Below are positions 38,375 through 49,996 of a stretch of 64,000 bases of DNA, in pieces. Source of the stretch: Malachius bipustulatus (taxonomy: Eukaryota; Arthropoda; Insecta; Coleoptera; Melyridae); contig OU342636.1 of assembly GCA_910589415.1 (NCBI GenBank), positions 44,779,735 through 44,843,734 on the forward strand, given 5' to 3'. The notes under the pieces were generated by a model. It searched no databases. It worked only from the letters and a program-made list of their open reading frames with translations, and had not been told where the DNA came from. Made by a program: the position numbers and the translations under genes. The number at the start of each line of letters is the position of its first letter. Positions within the stretch are counted from its first letter, which is position 1.

Positions 38375-39217
38375 GCTTTATTCGGGTTTCATTTCTTGAA
38401 TCGTTCAAGAACCGTCCTGGGATTGCGCAGAACTAGTTGCGCAATCGTGCAGTTCTAGGAACCGTTCTCGGATTGTCCTGGAAGTGTCCGCGACTTCACA
38501 AAACTCGAACAATTTCGAACTGTTATAAATCTTGTAATGTAAATCTTTAAAAGAAGAAGAACTTAGAACCTAACCCTACTTTTCAATATGTAAAATTCAA
38601 ATAAAAAACACAAAGCAAAGCATCCTGTTCTATTTTTCTTTTAGTGAGAAAAGCGCTTTTGTTTGCGACACGCAAAAAACAGTTTATTTATGTCTTTGTT
38701 TATAATTTTTGTGAATTTACTCAATTTTCTGATAACCCAACCAGTACCTAGGTACCTACTTAATAATGGAAAGTTCATCTTGCTCTTCCGAAGAGTCTGA
38801 TGAGGATGATGATGAATTGAAAAGGATATTTTGTATGTAGTCATCCATTATTACCTAGGCATATGCCTATTACCAATCACTTATCTAATAATTAACCTGA
38901 TCAATAATAGTAAAAACAAAACAACAAGTCCAAGATCAACAAACGCCAGCGAGTACCGTCCTACCGTCGTCGTGTATCGTGTAAAATGAAAATGGGCATG
39001 CGTGAATTGACAATCCGAAATCAGTTCTTACTCCAGAGCGAGGACTGGTTTGGACGGTTCTTGAACGGTTCTAAAACGGTCCTGAGTTAAACCAAAACAG
39101 AGAACTTCTGTCTCAGAACTAGTTCAGGATTAGTTCTACAAAACCCGAACGCATCAATTTCGACTGCGCAAACTCCTGACAGTCCTAGAACAGTAATAGC
39201 AAAAACCCGAATAAAGC
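38375..39217. mobile_element. non-autonomous DNA transposon with 15-bp TIRs
   Basis: Perfect terminal inverted repeats GCTTTATTCGGGTTT (38375) and AAACCCGAATAAAGC (ends 39217) are flanked by TAAGA on both sides (38370-38374, 39218-39222), the likely target duplication. Subterminal copies of CGGTTCTTGAACGGTTC, AGAACTAGTT and related motifs recur in both halves. A 24-codon plus-strand peptide at 38766-38840 (MESSSCSSEESDEDDDEL...) resembles the Ser/acidic start of PIF/Harbinger transposases, but nothing follows. It lies directly upstream of the zinc-finger gene. Confidence 0.8.
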
Positions 39218-39222
39218 TAAGA

Positions 39223-39649
39223 ATTAAGATTAAGAATTAATAAAAATATTATTGACTGGAATCTGAAAGAAAAGGGAATGACGTTGCTGTTGATTTTATC
39301 ACTTGTCATCTGATTTGACAAAAATAATTGACCCGAATAGTCGATGTCAATTGTCAGTCAGTGTCAAGTAAAAGTTTATTTATATCCCAACTAGGTTTTG
39401 ACAATGTTTACAAATAACACGATTTGATTGGTAGAAGTCAAATAATATGTATTATCGGTATATACACCGTTCACATATAAAAACGCACTGGTAGGGTAGG
39501 CCATGAACTTTTGTTTTTAAGTTTACAGAAATGAAAACTCCCTAGATCTCGATTGACAATATCAGCTTATCGAGATATTAAAGGTTGTTAAGTAAACACT
39601 GACATTTGTCAAATCACTCAAATTGTCTCAGCTGATTAACAGCACGATA
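39223..39649. other. intergenic, no feature seen
   Basis: AT-rich sequence between the TIR element and the SINE. No open frame or repeat match was recognised. Confidence 0.4.
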
Positions 39650-39885
39650 GTCGAGCACACCGGTGGCCGACTGGTTTAGTGGGCGGTCTGCTGAATCACT
39701 GGACCCGGTGGATTGAGTTCGATTCTCGGGTGTCTGTGTGTCATTTTTACTGTTTATTTGGCATACTTGAGGCTGGGTGTATGAGCAAGAGACTCTAAAC
39801 CCGTACTACCGGTGTGGAGCGACTTTGTCTTAACTACATAGTGAAGACCGATGCTCCCCTTTAAAAAAAAATAAATAAATGAAAA
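39650..39885 (+). mobile_element. tRNA-derived SINE
   Basis: Box A TGGTTTAGTGG (39672-39682) and box B-like AGTTCGATTCT (39716-39726) sit at tRNA spacing in a tRNA-like head. A non-tRNA body follows, then an A-rich (AAAT)n tail at 39862-39880. CACGATA at 39643-39649 and 39886-39892 is a likely 7-bp target duplication. It is a pol III SINE and is non-coding. Confidence 0.8.
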
Positions 39886-40734
39886 CACGATATGCTGATT
39901 GCTGTTACTATTTTGGTTATTACTGCGCAATGACGTCATGTGGTTTTATTTTGCCTTAAAGTATTAATCGCGGCGAGGTTGTTTATAAAATAAAATAAAT
40001 GTCAAATTATGTTGCTTCCATCCTTTTTGCTAGATCTATTATGGAAAAATCTTTAATAAAATAAAATGAAATTTTTACAAAATTTTTACAATTTTTTTTA
40101 ATGTTATTGATTTTTGATTTTCATAATTTTTTTTGTACCAAACGACATAAAAAACAATATGGCGGCTATAAGAAAACATAAGAAAAATAAAAGTTGACTA
40201 TGAAAAGTCTGGGTTTAGTTGGACTTGAAAATTTTTAAAACGTTAAATGGATAGCTGTTACCGACTTATGCAAGCCTACAAAGAATTATTTATTTTTTCC
40301 TGACAATAAAAAAGATATAAGGAATCTCATGGTGTGGTCTTAAAACCACGTGACGTCAGAAGACCCGAAAGCACCTATAAAATATTACAGTTGCGCATCG
40401 ATTTCTTCTTCTTCTTCAGGGTTTATGGCCTTTAGCTTTTATTAGCTATTTGGCCAGAAGCGCGCATCGATTTCTGAAGGTTGGAGTTCGATGCAGTTGC
40501 CAAAAAATCATATGTCAATGTCAATTGTCAATCAATAGTGTAGAGAGCAGCCGCAAAAGAAGAATATTTTAATAATTAAAAGCAAAAAGCAATAATGAAA
40601 ATGAAATTATTATTATATAGAAAGTGTTTAAAACAGTAAATTGCACAGTTCCAGCATTTTTTTGTTGCTATTAGTGCGCCCTTCTCCCCTTATCCTTGAA
40701 TTAGTTGATTTGGAAGAAAAGAACGAACTTGGAA
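39886..40734. other. 5' flank of TFIP11
   Basis: This flank includes TGACGTCA at 39931-39938 and 40351-40358, the dispersed repeat 40180-40365, a CTT microsatellite near 40405 and AT-rich sequence up to the TFIP11 start codon. The TFIP11 promoter should lie here; no TATA box is evident. Confidence 0.5.
40180..40365 (+). repeat. dispersed repeat, forward copy of the 5232-5425 family
   Basis: It is the reverse complement of 5232-5425 over about 190 bp, including AACGTTAAATGGATAGCTGT, TTCCTGACAATAAAAAA, GGAATCTCATGGTGT and CACGTGACGTC. It lies about 0.4 kb upstream of TFIP11. Confidence 0.8.
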
Positions 40735-43700
40735 ATGTCTGATGATGAAGTTATTAAATTCGAGATTACCGATAAAGATCTCGATGAGGAATTTAACATC
40801 AACCGGCGGAGATTTGCCACTAAAAATCAACAAATTTACGGTGAGTTTTTCTATTAATTGTCTCCAATTTACGCGTTATATTATGCTACGAGAGAAAATA
40901 GCTCACGAATCTCCGTGTTTAGGTATATGGGCAGACGATAGCGATCAAGAAGAAGACGAACGGCCCTCTTTTAATAAAAAGAAGCCCCCCAAATCGTACA
41001 CGGCTCCTATCGGCTTCGTCGCCGGTGGCATTCAACAAGCCGGCAAGAAGAAAGACAAAGCTATCAAAAAAGAAGAAGAATCAGAAGAGTCTGACGACGA
41101 TGAGAAACCGACCACCTCGACGGTCCACGGCAGCTCTAGCGGATCGGACGAGGAGTCCATTCCCACTCGTGCTGGTGCCGGTGCCGGTATGTTAAATTAT
41201 AAAATTACATCCCATCTACTCGATTTATTTTTATTATAAACGTATCTGTCGTCGCAGGTTTCGGGGGCTTTCGCAGGGGACCGACTCAGAGTACCGTAAC
41301 GGAGACGACCGCCGAGATAGCCGGACTGAGGTCGTCCGGTCCTAAAATGAATCAGACGCTGATACGCGAGGGTGTCGGAAATTGGGAGAAACACACTCGC
41401 GGCATCGGAGCAAAGCTACTCCTCCAGATGGGTTTCCAGCCCGGCAAAGGTCTGGGGAAAGATCTGCAGGGAATCTCGGCACCTGTCGAGGCACACTTGC
41501 GGAAAGGGAGAGGAGCGATCGGGGCGTACGGGCCAGAGAAGCTCGCCTCTATAGCCAAGACGAAGGTACGATTATTGTTAGTTGGTTAGTTAATGAGCGC
41601 TGTAACAACTGTAGATGTGTCATTTTTGCAGGAGCAGGATTTTAAGAAGGAAACGGAAGACGTCGATATGGAGGAGAGACGTGAAACGAAATGGAAGAAG
41701 AACGTGTCGAGTAAAACGAAGAGTCGCTATTATTACAGGAGCGTGGATGACGTTATTGAAAAAGGTAAACGGCCAGGAGCCTATAGAAATACCACAGCTT
41801 CCAGGTAAAAATCATTTAAAATTTTACGCCCTAGGAATGCAAATTATTCTCCTCAGACAGGCACAGTTTGTGTTCAGTTTCACTGAAGATTATTACCGCC
41901 CCCACCCCCACTCCCTCCGGATTTAATTTCTCCTTAATTTAATTCCATTTCCAATTCACTCTTATTATGTTTTTAATAAAAGGCTTGACAATCGATCTTA
42001 AGAGGGGTACGATTTTAATATGAGAAGTAGAGAGGTGTTGAAGGTTATTGAGAGTACGACTGACTATGTAATTAACTGTACAAGGTTGCCATGGTTATCT
42101 CAAGTTCCTATATTGAGTCTCTGAAAGCAAGAAACTCAAAAAGTTGGACTAATTAAAGCATTGCTGTCAACGATGCACTGCTACTTTTACTTGGTCGTAC
42201 TCGATTAAACTTATATTTGACATTTCTTGTTCGCTCACACCCTCATTCCCTTGTCTCTTTCCCCTGTATCTCCCTCTCCGCGTCTCTCTCTCTCTCTATC
42301 TCTCTCTCTCTCTCATTATAATCTACCTAGTCCGAAATATTTACATCAATAAATTGAACAGCTAATTGGAACACTGTTGCCAGTTTTTTTTATTTTATGT
42401 TACAACACAACAAGCTTGCTTACTGCCCAGAATGTGAGTCAGTAATATTTTAAACTGACCAATTTTCCTTCCATAATTTCGAGTTTTCCTTAAACTCAGC
42501 GAAAACTGAGCTGACCCGACAAGTTTTTGGTGTTTTTTCGGAAAACGATAGTGGCTAGAAAAATTATTAAAACACACAGTTTTATAAACTCGTGAAACAC
42601 TCGAAATTCTGTGACAATCCACGATTTATGAGCATGTGCATTTTCACCTAAAAAGTGAGCTGACATGACGAGTTTTCCACGTTTTTCTAGAACGCTACTA
42701 GTGGCTACAAAAATCAAAAATTGAATTGAACCGCTTGTAAGAAACTCTTAATTCCCGGTTGATTGGTATAAAAAATTACAAATCCAGAAAAATTGGCTAG
42801 TTTAAATTATTGATCCTCAATGAACGCTTGTTCTGATTTCTTTACTGTTCTGCTCTGTGCAATACAATGTAACGTTCAGAGCTCATGGGAAAGATAATCC
42901 TAAATTTATTTGAATCATTCAAAGTTGTTTTTTTTTTAAGAAGTCTACTAATTTTTAATCACATCCCCTTTACAGTGAACTCAGCAAGGTCAAAGTGATA
43001 GACATGACGGGCCCCCAGCAGAGAGTCCTGAGCGGTTACCATGCCCTCAGCGGCCTGAAGGCTCCTCCCGGAGCCGAGCACTTTGAGGACGTCGTGCATA
43101 AGAAATGCTCTAACTTTGTCCTGCCCGAGCTGCAGCACAACCTCGATCTGTTGGTAGACCTGGCCGAACAGGTATGTCGTTCTTTATTTTAATTTTTTTT
43201 TCTTATTTGTTCTCTTTTAATTTTAGGAAATAATTCGCATCGATCGATCGTCCCATTACAATGAAGACAGACTAGTGGCGCTGGAACAAGAGAAGGCCGA
43301 CTTGAAGAGAACAATGGAGAACGAGGAGCGTATCTTGAGCGACATGGAGGGTATCCTCGACATCGTCGATCACCTGATGGATCCGGCTCAGAGTTACTCT
43401 TTGACGCAAGTGTACAACATCTTCATCGATCTTCAGGAGCGTCACTACGAAGAGTTCACGAGGTACGAAGTGGGAGAATTGGCGCCGGGTCTGGTCGGAC
43501 CGTTGCTGACGTCGGCGATGGCGAACTGGAAGCCCCTGACCGACCCGGATTTCTACCTGGACGTGTGGAAAAACTGGAAAGAGCTCTTGGAGCTCGGTTC
43601 GACCCAAGTGACGCAAATGCAGCCCTATCACAGTTTACTGTGGCACACCTGGCTCCCGGTCGTGAGGAACACGATCGCAAACGAATGGAAGCCGCGGGAC

Positions 43701-44762
43701 TGCGACTCTCTGATCACCCTCATCGAGACCTGGAAGGACCTCTTGCCGCAATGGATACTCGATCATCTGTTCAAGCAGCTGATAATACCGCGGATCAAGA
43801 GCGAAGTGGATCAGTGGAATCCCGTGGCGGACACCCTACCGATTCACTTGTGGATCCACCCGTGGATCCCGTTGCTGGACGAAAGACTGAAAGAGCACGT
43901 CTACCCGATAATCCAGGACAAACTGGGAGCCGCTCTGGCGAACTGGCACCCGTCTGACAGGTCCGCGAAGCTCATACTGAAGCCGTGGCAGCGGGTCCTT
44001 CCGGACGGCGCTTTCGTGGCCTTCCTTGTCAAGCACATCGTCCCGAAACTGCAGCTCGTGATGCAGAACTTCGTGATCAACCCGCATCAGCAGCACCTGG
44101 AAGCCTGGCACTGGGTGATGGACTGGATGGACATGATGTCGCTCGGGAATCTCACCCTCATCCTGGACAAGTATTTCTTCCCGCGATGGCTGCAGACGTT
44201 GGCCCTCTGGCTGAACCATAACCCGAACTACGTGCAAGTCACCGACTGGTATCAGGGGTGGAAGAGAATGCTGTCGCCTGAAGTGCTCGCACAGCCCACC
44301 ATCAGAGAGCACTTTCATAAAGCTCTGGAGATGATGAACAGGAGCATTTCCGATCAACCGGGCGCTCAGGAGTCGTTGTCTTATTTGAGTACAATCGAAG
44401 GTGAAAGATCCGTTCCCGTCAAGTCGCAAAAGACGATTCAACCTGAGGTGAGTGCAGATCCACATAGTTTGATTGTTATTTTTTCTTATTTATTGACTTG
44501 TCAACAGAGCATAGCGGAAGCTGCGAGGATCGCATCACGTATCCCGACAGGTTTCAAGGAACTGCTGGAGAAAAGATGCGAGGAGCGCGGTTTGCTGTTT
44601 GTTTTGGTCCCTCATAAGTTCCACGAGGCAAAACAAGTGTACAGGATAGGGAATAACGGGCTGTATTGTTATTTTGACAGGAACGTTTTATTTTATAACA
44701 AGGGAGGTCAGACCTGGCTCCCTACTTCTTTAGATAATATTTTGAACATGGCGGGAGATTGA
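40735..44762 (+). CDS. TFIP11: TFIP11 / septin-interacting protein 1 (G-patch spliceosome disassembly factor)
   Basis: Seven coding exons: 40735-40840, 40923-41186, 41258-41565, 41632-41804, 42976-43171, 43227-44447 and 44508-44762. All introns are GT-AG, phases agree, and they total 840 codons (human TFIP11 is 837). ATG 40735 opens [20 protein letters not shown], the conserved TIP_N region. The G-patch (about 168-214) has [20 protein letters not shown]. The GCFC domain in exons 5-6 includes [32 protein letters not shown] and [19 protein letters not shown]. The C terminus has [19 protein letters not shown]. The protein recruits and activates the helicase DHX15/Prp43 through the G-patch to release the lariat intron and recycle snRNPs; it is nuclear. 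Exons are much more GC-rich than the flanks. Intron 4 (41805-42975) is the longest and holds a CT microsatellite. Confidence 0.95.
42281..42314 (+). repeat. (CT)n microsatellite in TFIP11 intron 4
   Basis: A 34-bp CT dinucleotide tract with one interruption, preceded by a pyrimidine-rich stretch from about 42240. It lies roughly 660 bp upstream of the exon 5 acceptor. Confidence 0.85.
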
Positions 44763-44903
44763 TTGATCATTTAATTTGCTGTTACATACTTTTTTCGTAT
44801 TTATTATTATTTATTAAGATGTAAAATTTTATAGGTTCATTATGATAAATTAGTGTATCTAAGTAGAGATTTTAAATATTTAAATCGATGTAATTCTCCC
44901 TTA

Positions 44904-44909
44904 AATAAA
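44904..44909 (+). terminator. probable poly(A) signal of TFIP11
   Basis: AATAAA about 140 bases past the stop codon, followed by AT-rich sequence. Confidence 0.6.
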
Positions 44910-45269
44910 GAATAATTGTTTGATAAACGTTATTGTTATTATTATTGTTTCATTGCAGCAGGTGACCAGGGTTTTAATTAACAAAATTCGCTTTTATAAA
45001 TTCTGATTGGTTGAATTTTGTCAAATGGGTGTCTAAAAAATTCTGTGCTGGGACATTGAAAAATCACGCAGAGTGTGTAAAAAATAGTTTTGAAAAAATC
45101 CACCATTAATCCGCGGACATCATGATACACTTTTAAGCCAAATGCCATTTTCAATCCACAAAATTTTTCATCAACTATTGCCTTGAATAAAATGAAGCAT
45201 GTCTGCCAGATAAAACGCAAACAATTGGTAGGTGTATAAGTGAACTACTCCAATCAATGATCTACAAAT
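44910..45269 (+). other. 3' flank of TFIP11 and left part of dispersed repeat R1
   Basis: From about 45158 the sequence matches 30976-31088 and ends in CTACAAAT, where the gypsy element is inserted. The second half of R1 resumes at 50269 and runs to about 50700. Confidence 0.75.
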
Positions 45270-45536
45270 TGTTACGTTGGTTACTTTTATGGAGCTTCAT
45301 TAAAAAATGCAGTCATGATTATTAACATATAATCTAATAATAATAATTATAACAATCGTAATAATGAAAATATATATAATTAATTAGCAGACATCTTGTG
45401 CTCGTCTATCTATCTGAGTTATCTGACCTACTGCCCATGTCCCTGATGACATTCTTCAGTGACATTGTGAAGGTTGACATTCTGGCATATCAGAATACCA
45501 CAGAGAATGCTATAGGCAGCTCAACATACTACAACA
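45270..45536 (-). repeat. 3' LTR of the gypsy element
   Basis: 267 bp, read base by base as identical to 49997-50263. The purine-rich AAAAGGGGGCA (minus strand, about 45537-45547) directly precedes it and should prime plus-strand synthesis. Confidence 0.93.
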
Positions 45537-45696
45537 TGCCCCCTTTTAAAGAAAAGCATGACTATAAAACATATACCCCCATTTTAAGCAAAATAAGATT
45601 ACAAACTTCAATTACATCTGTAAATATAACAAATCAAACTCAGGCATGCTGAAATGTTGAAAACCTAACATTATACAAATCAAATGAAATCAAAAT

Positions 45697-48600
45697 TTAA
45701 TCAAAACTAAACCGTCTAGGTTTAATCACTGTCCTTCCTGACCTTGTTCTATATGAGTCATACTTAGACTTTGTTTCGTCTTTATTACTTGAGACATTTG
45801 GACTATTGATACCCTTGAAGTCTCCCTCAAATGACACTCGTTTGCTGGGTGACAACAATGACTGTTTTGGTGAGGAGCTAGGCACATCTACTAAATGCTC
45901 TGGGCTGTTTAGTGATTTATTTAATACAGTCGACCTATCATGGTGTGTCGAATCATTACTATTAGGCGTTTTCATTAAATGTTGACGATTCCGTCGGTAG
46001 GTAACTCCTTCCGGCGTACGGACTAAGAAAGATCTTGGGGACGATCCCTGACCAACTACCACGGCGGGCGACCAAAATGACATTGGTGTCTTCTTATACA
46101 TAACGAAGTCACCGACTTGTACTGGTGGCAGTGATTTCACCTTCTTGTCATAGTTTCGTTTCATCTTCACAATACCTTTCTTCACACGATTTTCATGCGA
46201 AGTGTAATCAACAATACTTGGCATTAAGCTTTCCTCAGTTATAGGCAATTTGGTTCGTAAGTTACGTGACATCAATAACTGTGCAGGAGACTTACCGCTA
46301 GCTTGTGGAGAATTACGATATTGCAACAATGCAATATAAGGATCTGCATCAGATTCCTCACATTTTTTTAGTATTTTTTTTATTATGCCAATTGACCTTT
46401 CTACCAACCCATTAGACTTTGGATAGTTGGGACTGACTGAATTAAAATTAATACCCCAGTCTTCAAGGAAGTTTAAGAATTCCTTAGAAGTGAAAGGAGG
46501 TCCATTATCAGAGACCATTTCTAGGGGAATCCCGTGTCTAGCAAATATGGACTTCAATTTAATTACCAACTGACTAGCAGACGTTCCTTGATTCATAAGA
46601 CTCATTTCAACATACTTAGAGAAATAATCTACTACTAATAGATAGACTTTATTATTATATTGGAAAAAATCTGCTGCGACTTTTTGCCATGGGAATTTGG
46701 CTACCTCATGAGGCAAGAGAGGTTCAGGTGAATTCGAGTTTCGAAATTTAAGACAGGTCATACATTGTTCAACCCTATTCTTTATGTCTACATTCATGTT
46801 TGGCCAGTAGACAATGCCTCGTGCCAGTTTTTGGCATTTGTCCACGCCTTGATGACCTTCATGTATGTAATCTAACATCTGAGGACGTAAACTCTCCGGT
46901 ATTACCACAGACTGATTTTTTAATAACAAACCATTAATAGTATGAAGATCATGCTGAATATTAAAATATGGCTTCACTTGCATTTCAAGAGAGTTTTTGG
47001 AATTTGGCCATCCCTGTTGATAATAATTAATTACTTTTGACAAGACCGGATCGTTGCTAGTGGCTTCTTGTATTAGACGAAGTTTTTTATCTGCAATTGA
47101 CAAATTTGAGACAATCAAATTACAGTGAATTTGCAACTCCTCATCCAAGGATTCATCGACATCTGTAGGACTCGTATCATTGACGGGCGCTCGGGATAAA
47201 GTATCAGCAACATACAGATACTTTCCCGGTCTATATTCTACATTAAGATCATAAGCTTGAAGTATCATCATCATACGTTGTAAGCGTGCGGGAACTTCAG
47301 ACAATGGTTTCATAAATAATGTAACTAACGGCTTGTGATCGGTTTCGACTTGAACTTTTCTTCCATAGACATAATTATGGAAACGCTGACATCCAAACTG
47401 AATAGCGTAAAGCTCCCTTTCAATTTGGGCGTATCTCGTTTGTGTGTCTGTTAATGACTTAGATGCATAAGCAACTGGTCTGTTACCATGCAAGATAACA
47501 GCACCGACTGCATTTTTAGAACTGTCGACTGACAGGGTCAGAGGTAAGTTGGAATCAAAATGTACTAGAACTGGTGCTTGACTAATAGCTTCTTTAAGTG
47601 CATCAAATTCGCTTTGATGTTCTGCGGACCAGTTCCATAAAACATTTTTACGAGTTAACGTTCTCAGGTTAGTTGTCTTATCAGACAAATTATCTATATA
47701 TGATCCTAAATATGTAATCATACCTAAGAATCGTTTTAATTCTGTGACATTATTAGGAATAGACATCTGACAAATGGCATTGACTTTACTAGTATCAGGA
47801 AACATGCCGTCGGCATTGAAAATGTGACCCAGATATTTAACTTCTGATAATAAAAATTTGCACTTTGTCGCATTGAATTTTAAATTTACCTCGCGAGCTC
47901 TTTCCAAAACTTTCTGTAAAGTTTTTGTGTGACTTTCCATTGTCATACTATATATTAAAATATCATCTAGGTAAACTAGAACTCCTGGAATGTCCGAGAA
48001 TATTTCAATAATTTTTCTATGAAATAATTCGGGTGCACAACTGACGCCATAAGGTAGTCTCATAAACCGATACCGACCAAACGGTGTATTAAATGTACAT
48101 AAACGCGAGCTTTCATCATCTAACTGCATCATCCAAAATCCCGACTGAGCATCCAGTGTTGAAAAATATTTTGCACCTGACAGTTTAGACCTAATTGACT
48201 CTACCGTAGGTAATGGAAAATGACAGCGTTTAATAGCTTGATTGAGATTTCTCGGATCTAAGCAAACACGGAGTGAACGATCTTTTTTTTCTACTAGGAC
48301 AACAGAATTTACCCATTCACTAGGTTCAGTGATTTTAATAATGACGTTTAATTTTTCCATGCGTTCGAGTTCCTTTTTATACCGATCCATTAATGAAATT
48401 GGAACCCTACGCTGAGCATCGATCTTAGGAACCGCATCAGACTTGACAGATATATGACATGTGCCCGGTAGACAGCCAAGCCCCTCAAAAACATCAGCAA
48501 AACTTTTGAGAAGAGTATCATTTGATAGAGTACATACCTTTTTTATAATTTGCAGATCATGACAGGTAGGCAAACCCAGAATGGTATGACATTCAATATT

Positions 48601-49869
48601 AGCAAGAACAAACTCAATCAGGACAGGCGACTTGTCTCCAATAATACATTCTAGCTTACAGCATCCTTCAATAGGTACAAGGTTACCTGAAAATGATGTT
48701 AATTTAATACTACTAGTTCTATCAACACTGATATTTTTAAAATTGAGACTTTTGAAAAGTTTATAGCTCATTACATTAGCTTGAGCTCCCGTATCTAAAT
48801 GGCATCGTACAGACTTGTTCTGAATACTAACATCTACTGTCCAAATATTATTTACACTATTTATAAATACAGACCCTATAAATAAATTATCACTGTTATT
48901 GCCTCTTGAATTCTGAACATCTACCACATCTACATGTTTATTCCTAGGGCAACACACTGCATAGTGATTCCATTTTTTACAGTTTCTACATTGGACTCCG
49001 ACGGCTGGACATTTGGATCTGTGAACTTGATTGCAGTTTTTACACGGCTGCAGATTTTTACTACCATTCATGTTGGTCTGGTATCTTCCATTATGCGGCG
49101 TCTGTGATCTTGCTCTATTAAATCGAGAGCTGGACTTTTGGCGAAACGTACCACTTGACGGTTCCCTATGACGACTTGGACGACCATTGTATTTCTGCAC
49201 CTGTTCAATGACTGCTCCTCTGTCTATGCCTTCAGCTTGCTGGTGTGTGATTTCAATACTCTTCGCTATTTTTACAGCCTCCTCTAGTTTCAAGTCAGAC
49301 TTCTGAAGTAATTGTTCTTTCATATTTCTGTTCGACGACTTCAACCCAACTATGAACATGTCTCTTACTAAATCTTCACGGAGGTCACCCAACTCACAGG
49401 AGAGACTCAGGTTTTTGAGTGCCGTTACAAAATCTTCGATAGATTCTTCAGGCTTCTGCGACCTTGTAAGAAATTTATGCCTTTCTACTGTAATGTTCTT
49501 TTTCGGTTTACAATGCTCTTCAAACTTGTCAACTAGCTCTTTATAAGGAATTATATCCATGTCTATATTAAAAGAATTGAACACATGTACTCCTTCTTGT
49601 CCGATGTAGTGCAGAAACATTGCCACTTTGCGATCATTAGGCTGGTTTTCATAACCACCTGCTCTCATAAAGATTTTAAAATTCTGGTACCATAAGGTCC
49701 AATTGTTTGCGACGTTACCCTGCAGGCTCAGGGATGGAACCGCATTACCCGTCTTCGCACTCGACATGACTTCCGGATGAGGATCACTGTTGACTACTAC
49801 TCCTCCTGCTGTATCTTCAGGTTTAGGTTTCTCCTCCGCAGCTTTTTTATCCGCTTCTGTTTTCGTCAT
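45697..49869 (-). CDS. gypsy Gag-Pol polyprotein (1390 aa, single frame)
   Basis: Gag capsid-like region (about 55-240: WTLWYQNFKIFMRAGGY, EESIEDFVTALKNLS). Two zinc knuckles follow (Cys276-x2-Cys-x3-His-x3-Cys and Cys294-x2-Cys-x4-His-x3-Cys). Protease has DTGA at 359-362. Reverse transcriptase has FRYRFMRLPYG-like FGRYRFMRLPYGVSCAPELF and YLDD at 633-636. RNase H has Asp782, the YAQIERELYA block and Asp844 in TDHKPL. Integrase has an HHCC zinc site (His1003, His1006, Cys1036, Cys1039) and the catalytic triad Asp1067, Asp1121, Glu1157 with exact D-35-E spacing, then a basic C terminus (RTRSGRTVIKPRRF). Nothing is broken and no frameshift or readthrough is needed. It resembles insect elements often annotated K02A2.6-like. 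The clade is not certain; the absence of env argues against an errantivirus. Confidence 0.95.
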   Translation of the reverse strand: MTKTEADKKAAEEKPKPEDTAGGVVVNSDPHPEVMSSAKTGNAVPSLSLQGNVANNWTLWYQNFKIFMRAGGYENQPNDRKVAMFLHYIGQEGVHVFNSFNIDMDIIPYKELVDKFEEHCKPKKNITVERHKFLTRSQKPEESIEDFVTALKNLSLSCELGDLREDLVRDMFIVGLKSSNRNMKEQLLQKSDLKLEEAVKIAKSIEITHQQAEGIDRGAVIEQVQKYNGRPSRHREPSSGTFRQKSSSRFNRARSQTPHNGRYQTNMNGSKNLQPCKNCNQVHRSKCPAVGVQCRNCKKWNHYAVCCPRNKHVDVVDVQNSRGNNSDNLFIGSVFINSVNNIWTVDVSIQNKSVRCHLDTGAQANVMSYKLFKSLNFKNISVDRTSSIKLTSFSGNLVPIEGCCKLECIIGDKSPVLIEFVLANIECHTILGLPTCHDLQIIKKVCTLSNDTLLKSFADVFEGLGCLPGTCHISVKSDAVPKIDAQRRVPISLMDRYKKELERMEKLNVIIKITEPSEWVNSVVLVEKKDRSLRVCLDPRNLNQAIKRCHFPLPTVESIRSKLSGAKYFSTLDAQSGFWMMQLDDESSRLCTFNTPFGRYRFMRLPYGVSCAPELFHRKIIEIFSDIPGVLVYLDDILIYSMTMESHTKTLQKVLERAREVNLKFNATKCKFLLSEVKYLGHIFNADGMFPDTSKVNAICQMSIPNNVTELKRFLGMITYLGSYIDNLSDKTTNLRTLTRKNVLWNWSAEHQSEFDALKEAISQAPVLVHFDSNLPLTLSVDSSKNAVGAVILHGNRPVAYASKSLTDTQTRYAQIERELYAIQFGCQRFHNYVYGRKVQVETDHKPLVTLFMKPLSEVPARLQRMMMILQAYDLNVEYRPGKYLYVADTLSRAPVNDTSPTDVDESLDEELQIHCNLIVSNLSIADKKLRLIQEATSNDPVLSKVINYYQQGWPNSKNSLEMQVKPYFNIQHDLHTINGLLLKNQSVVIPESLRPQMLDYIHEGHQGVDKCQKLARGIVYWPNMNVDIKNRVEQCMTCLKFRNSNSPEPLLPHEVAKFPWQKVAADFFQYNNKVYLLVVDYFSKYVEMSLMNQGTSASQLVIKLKSIFARHGIPLEMVSDNGPPFTSKEFLNFLEDWGINFNSVSPNYPKSNGLVERSIGIIKKILKKCEESDADPYIALLQYRNSPQASGKSPAQLLMSRNLRTKLPITEESLMPSIVDYTSHENRVKKGIVKMKRNYDKKVKSLPPVQVGDFVMYKKTPMSFWSPAVVVGQGSSPRSFLVRTPEGVTYRRNRQHLMKTPNSNDSTHHDRSTVLNKSLNSPEHLVDVPSSSPKQSLLSPSKRVSFEGDFKGINSPNVSSNKDETKSKYDSYRTRSGRTVIKPRRFSFD

Positions 49870-49980
49870 CGGCCACAGGGATAATTTATCACACCAGAAC
49901 TATAAGACTTTCACCGACCGCGTGACAGACAAAAATGACTTCTTCCTTCGACTTTTAAATATTAACCCATAAATATGTTC

Positions 49981-49996
49981 TTAACACCTGACACCA
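49981..49996 (-). other. primer-binding site of the gypsy element
   Basis: On the minus strand the LTR terminus is followed directly by TGGTGTCAGGTGTTAA. The TGG start is complementary to a tRNA CCA end. The tRNA species was not identified. Confidence 0.75.

Noticed and set aside
38370..39222. Eight-bp GAATTAAG duplication around the TIR element (hAT-type)
   Set aside because: It requires unequal termini; TAAGA gives perfectly matched TIRs on both sides and was preferred.
39650..39740. Functional tRNA gene
   Set aside because: Boxes A and B are present, but the acceptor stem does not close and an A-rich tail with target duplication follows, so SINE is the better call.
43272..44465. Minus-strand frames of 119 and 209 codons and plus-strand alternatives
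   Set aside because: Shadows of the GC-rich TFIP11 exon 6; the true frame is fixed by splice phases and the GCFC domain.
45398..45652. Plus-strand frame repeated at 50125-50358
   Set aside because: It is the LTR sequence read on the non-coding strand, present twice because LTRs are repeated.
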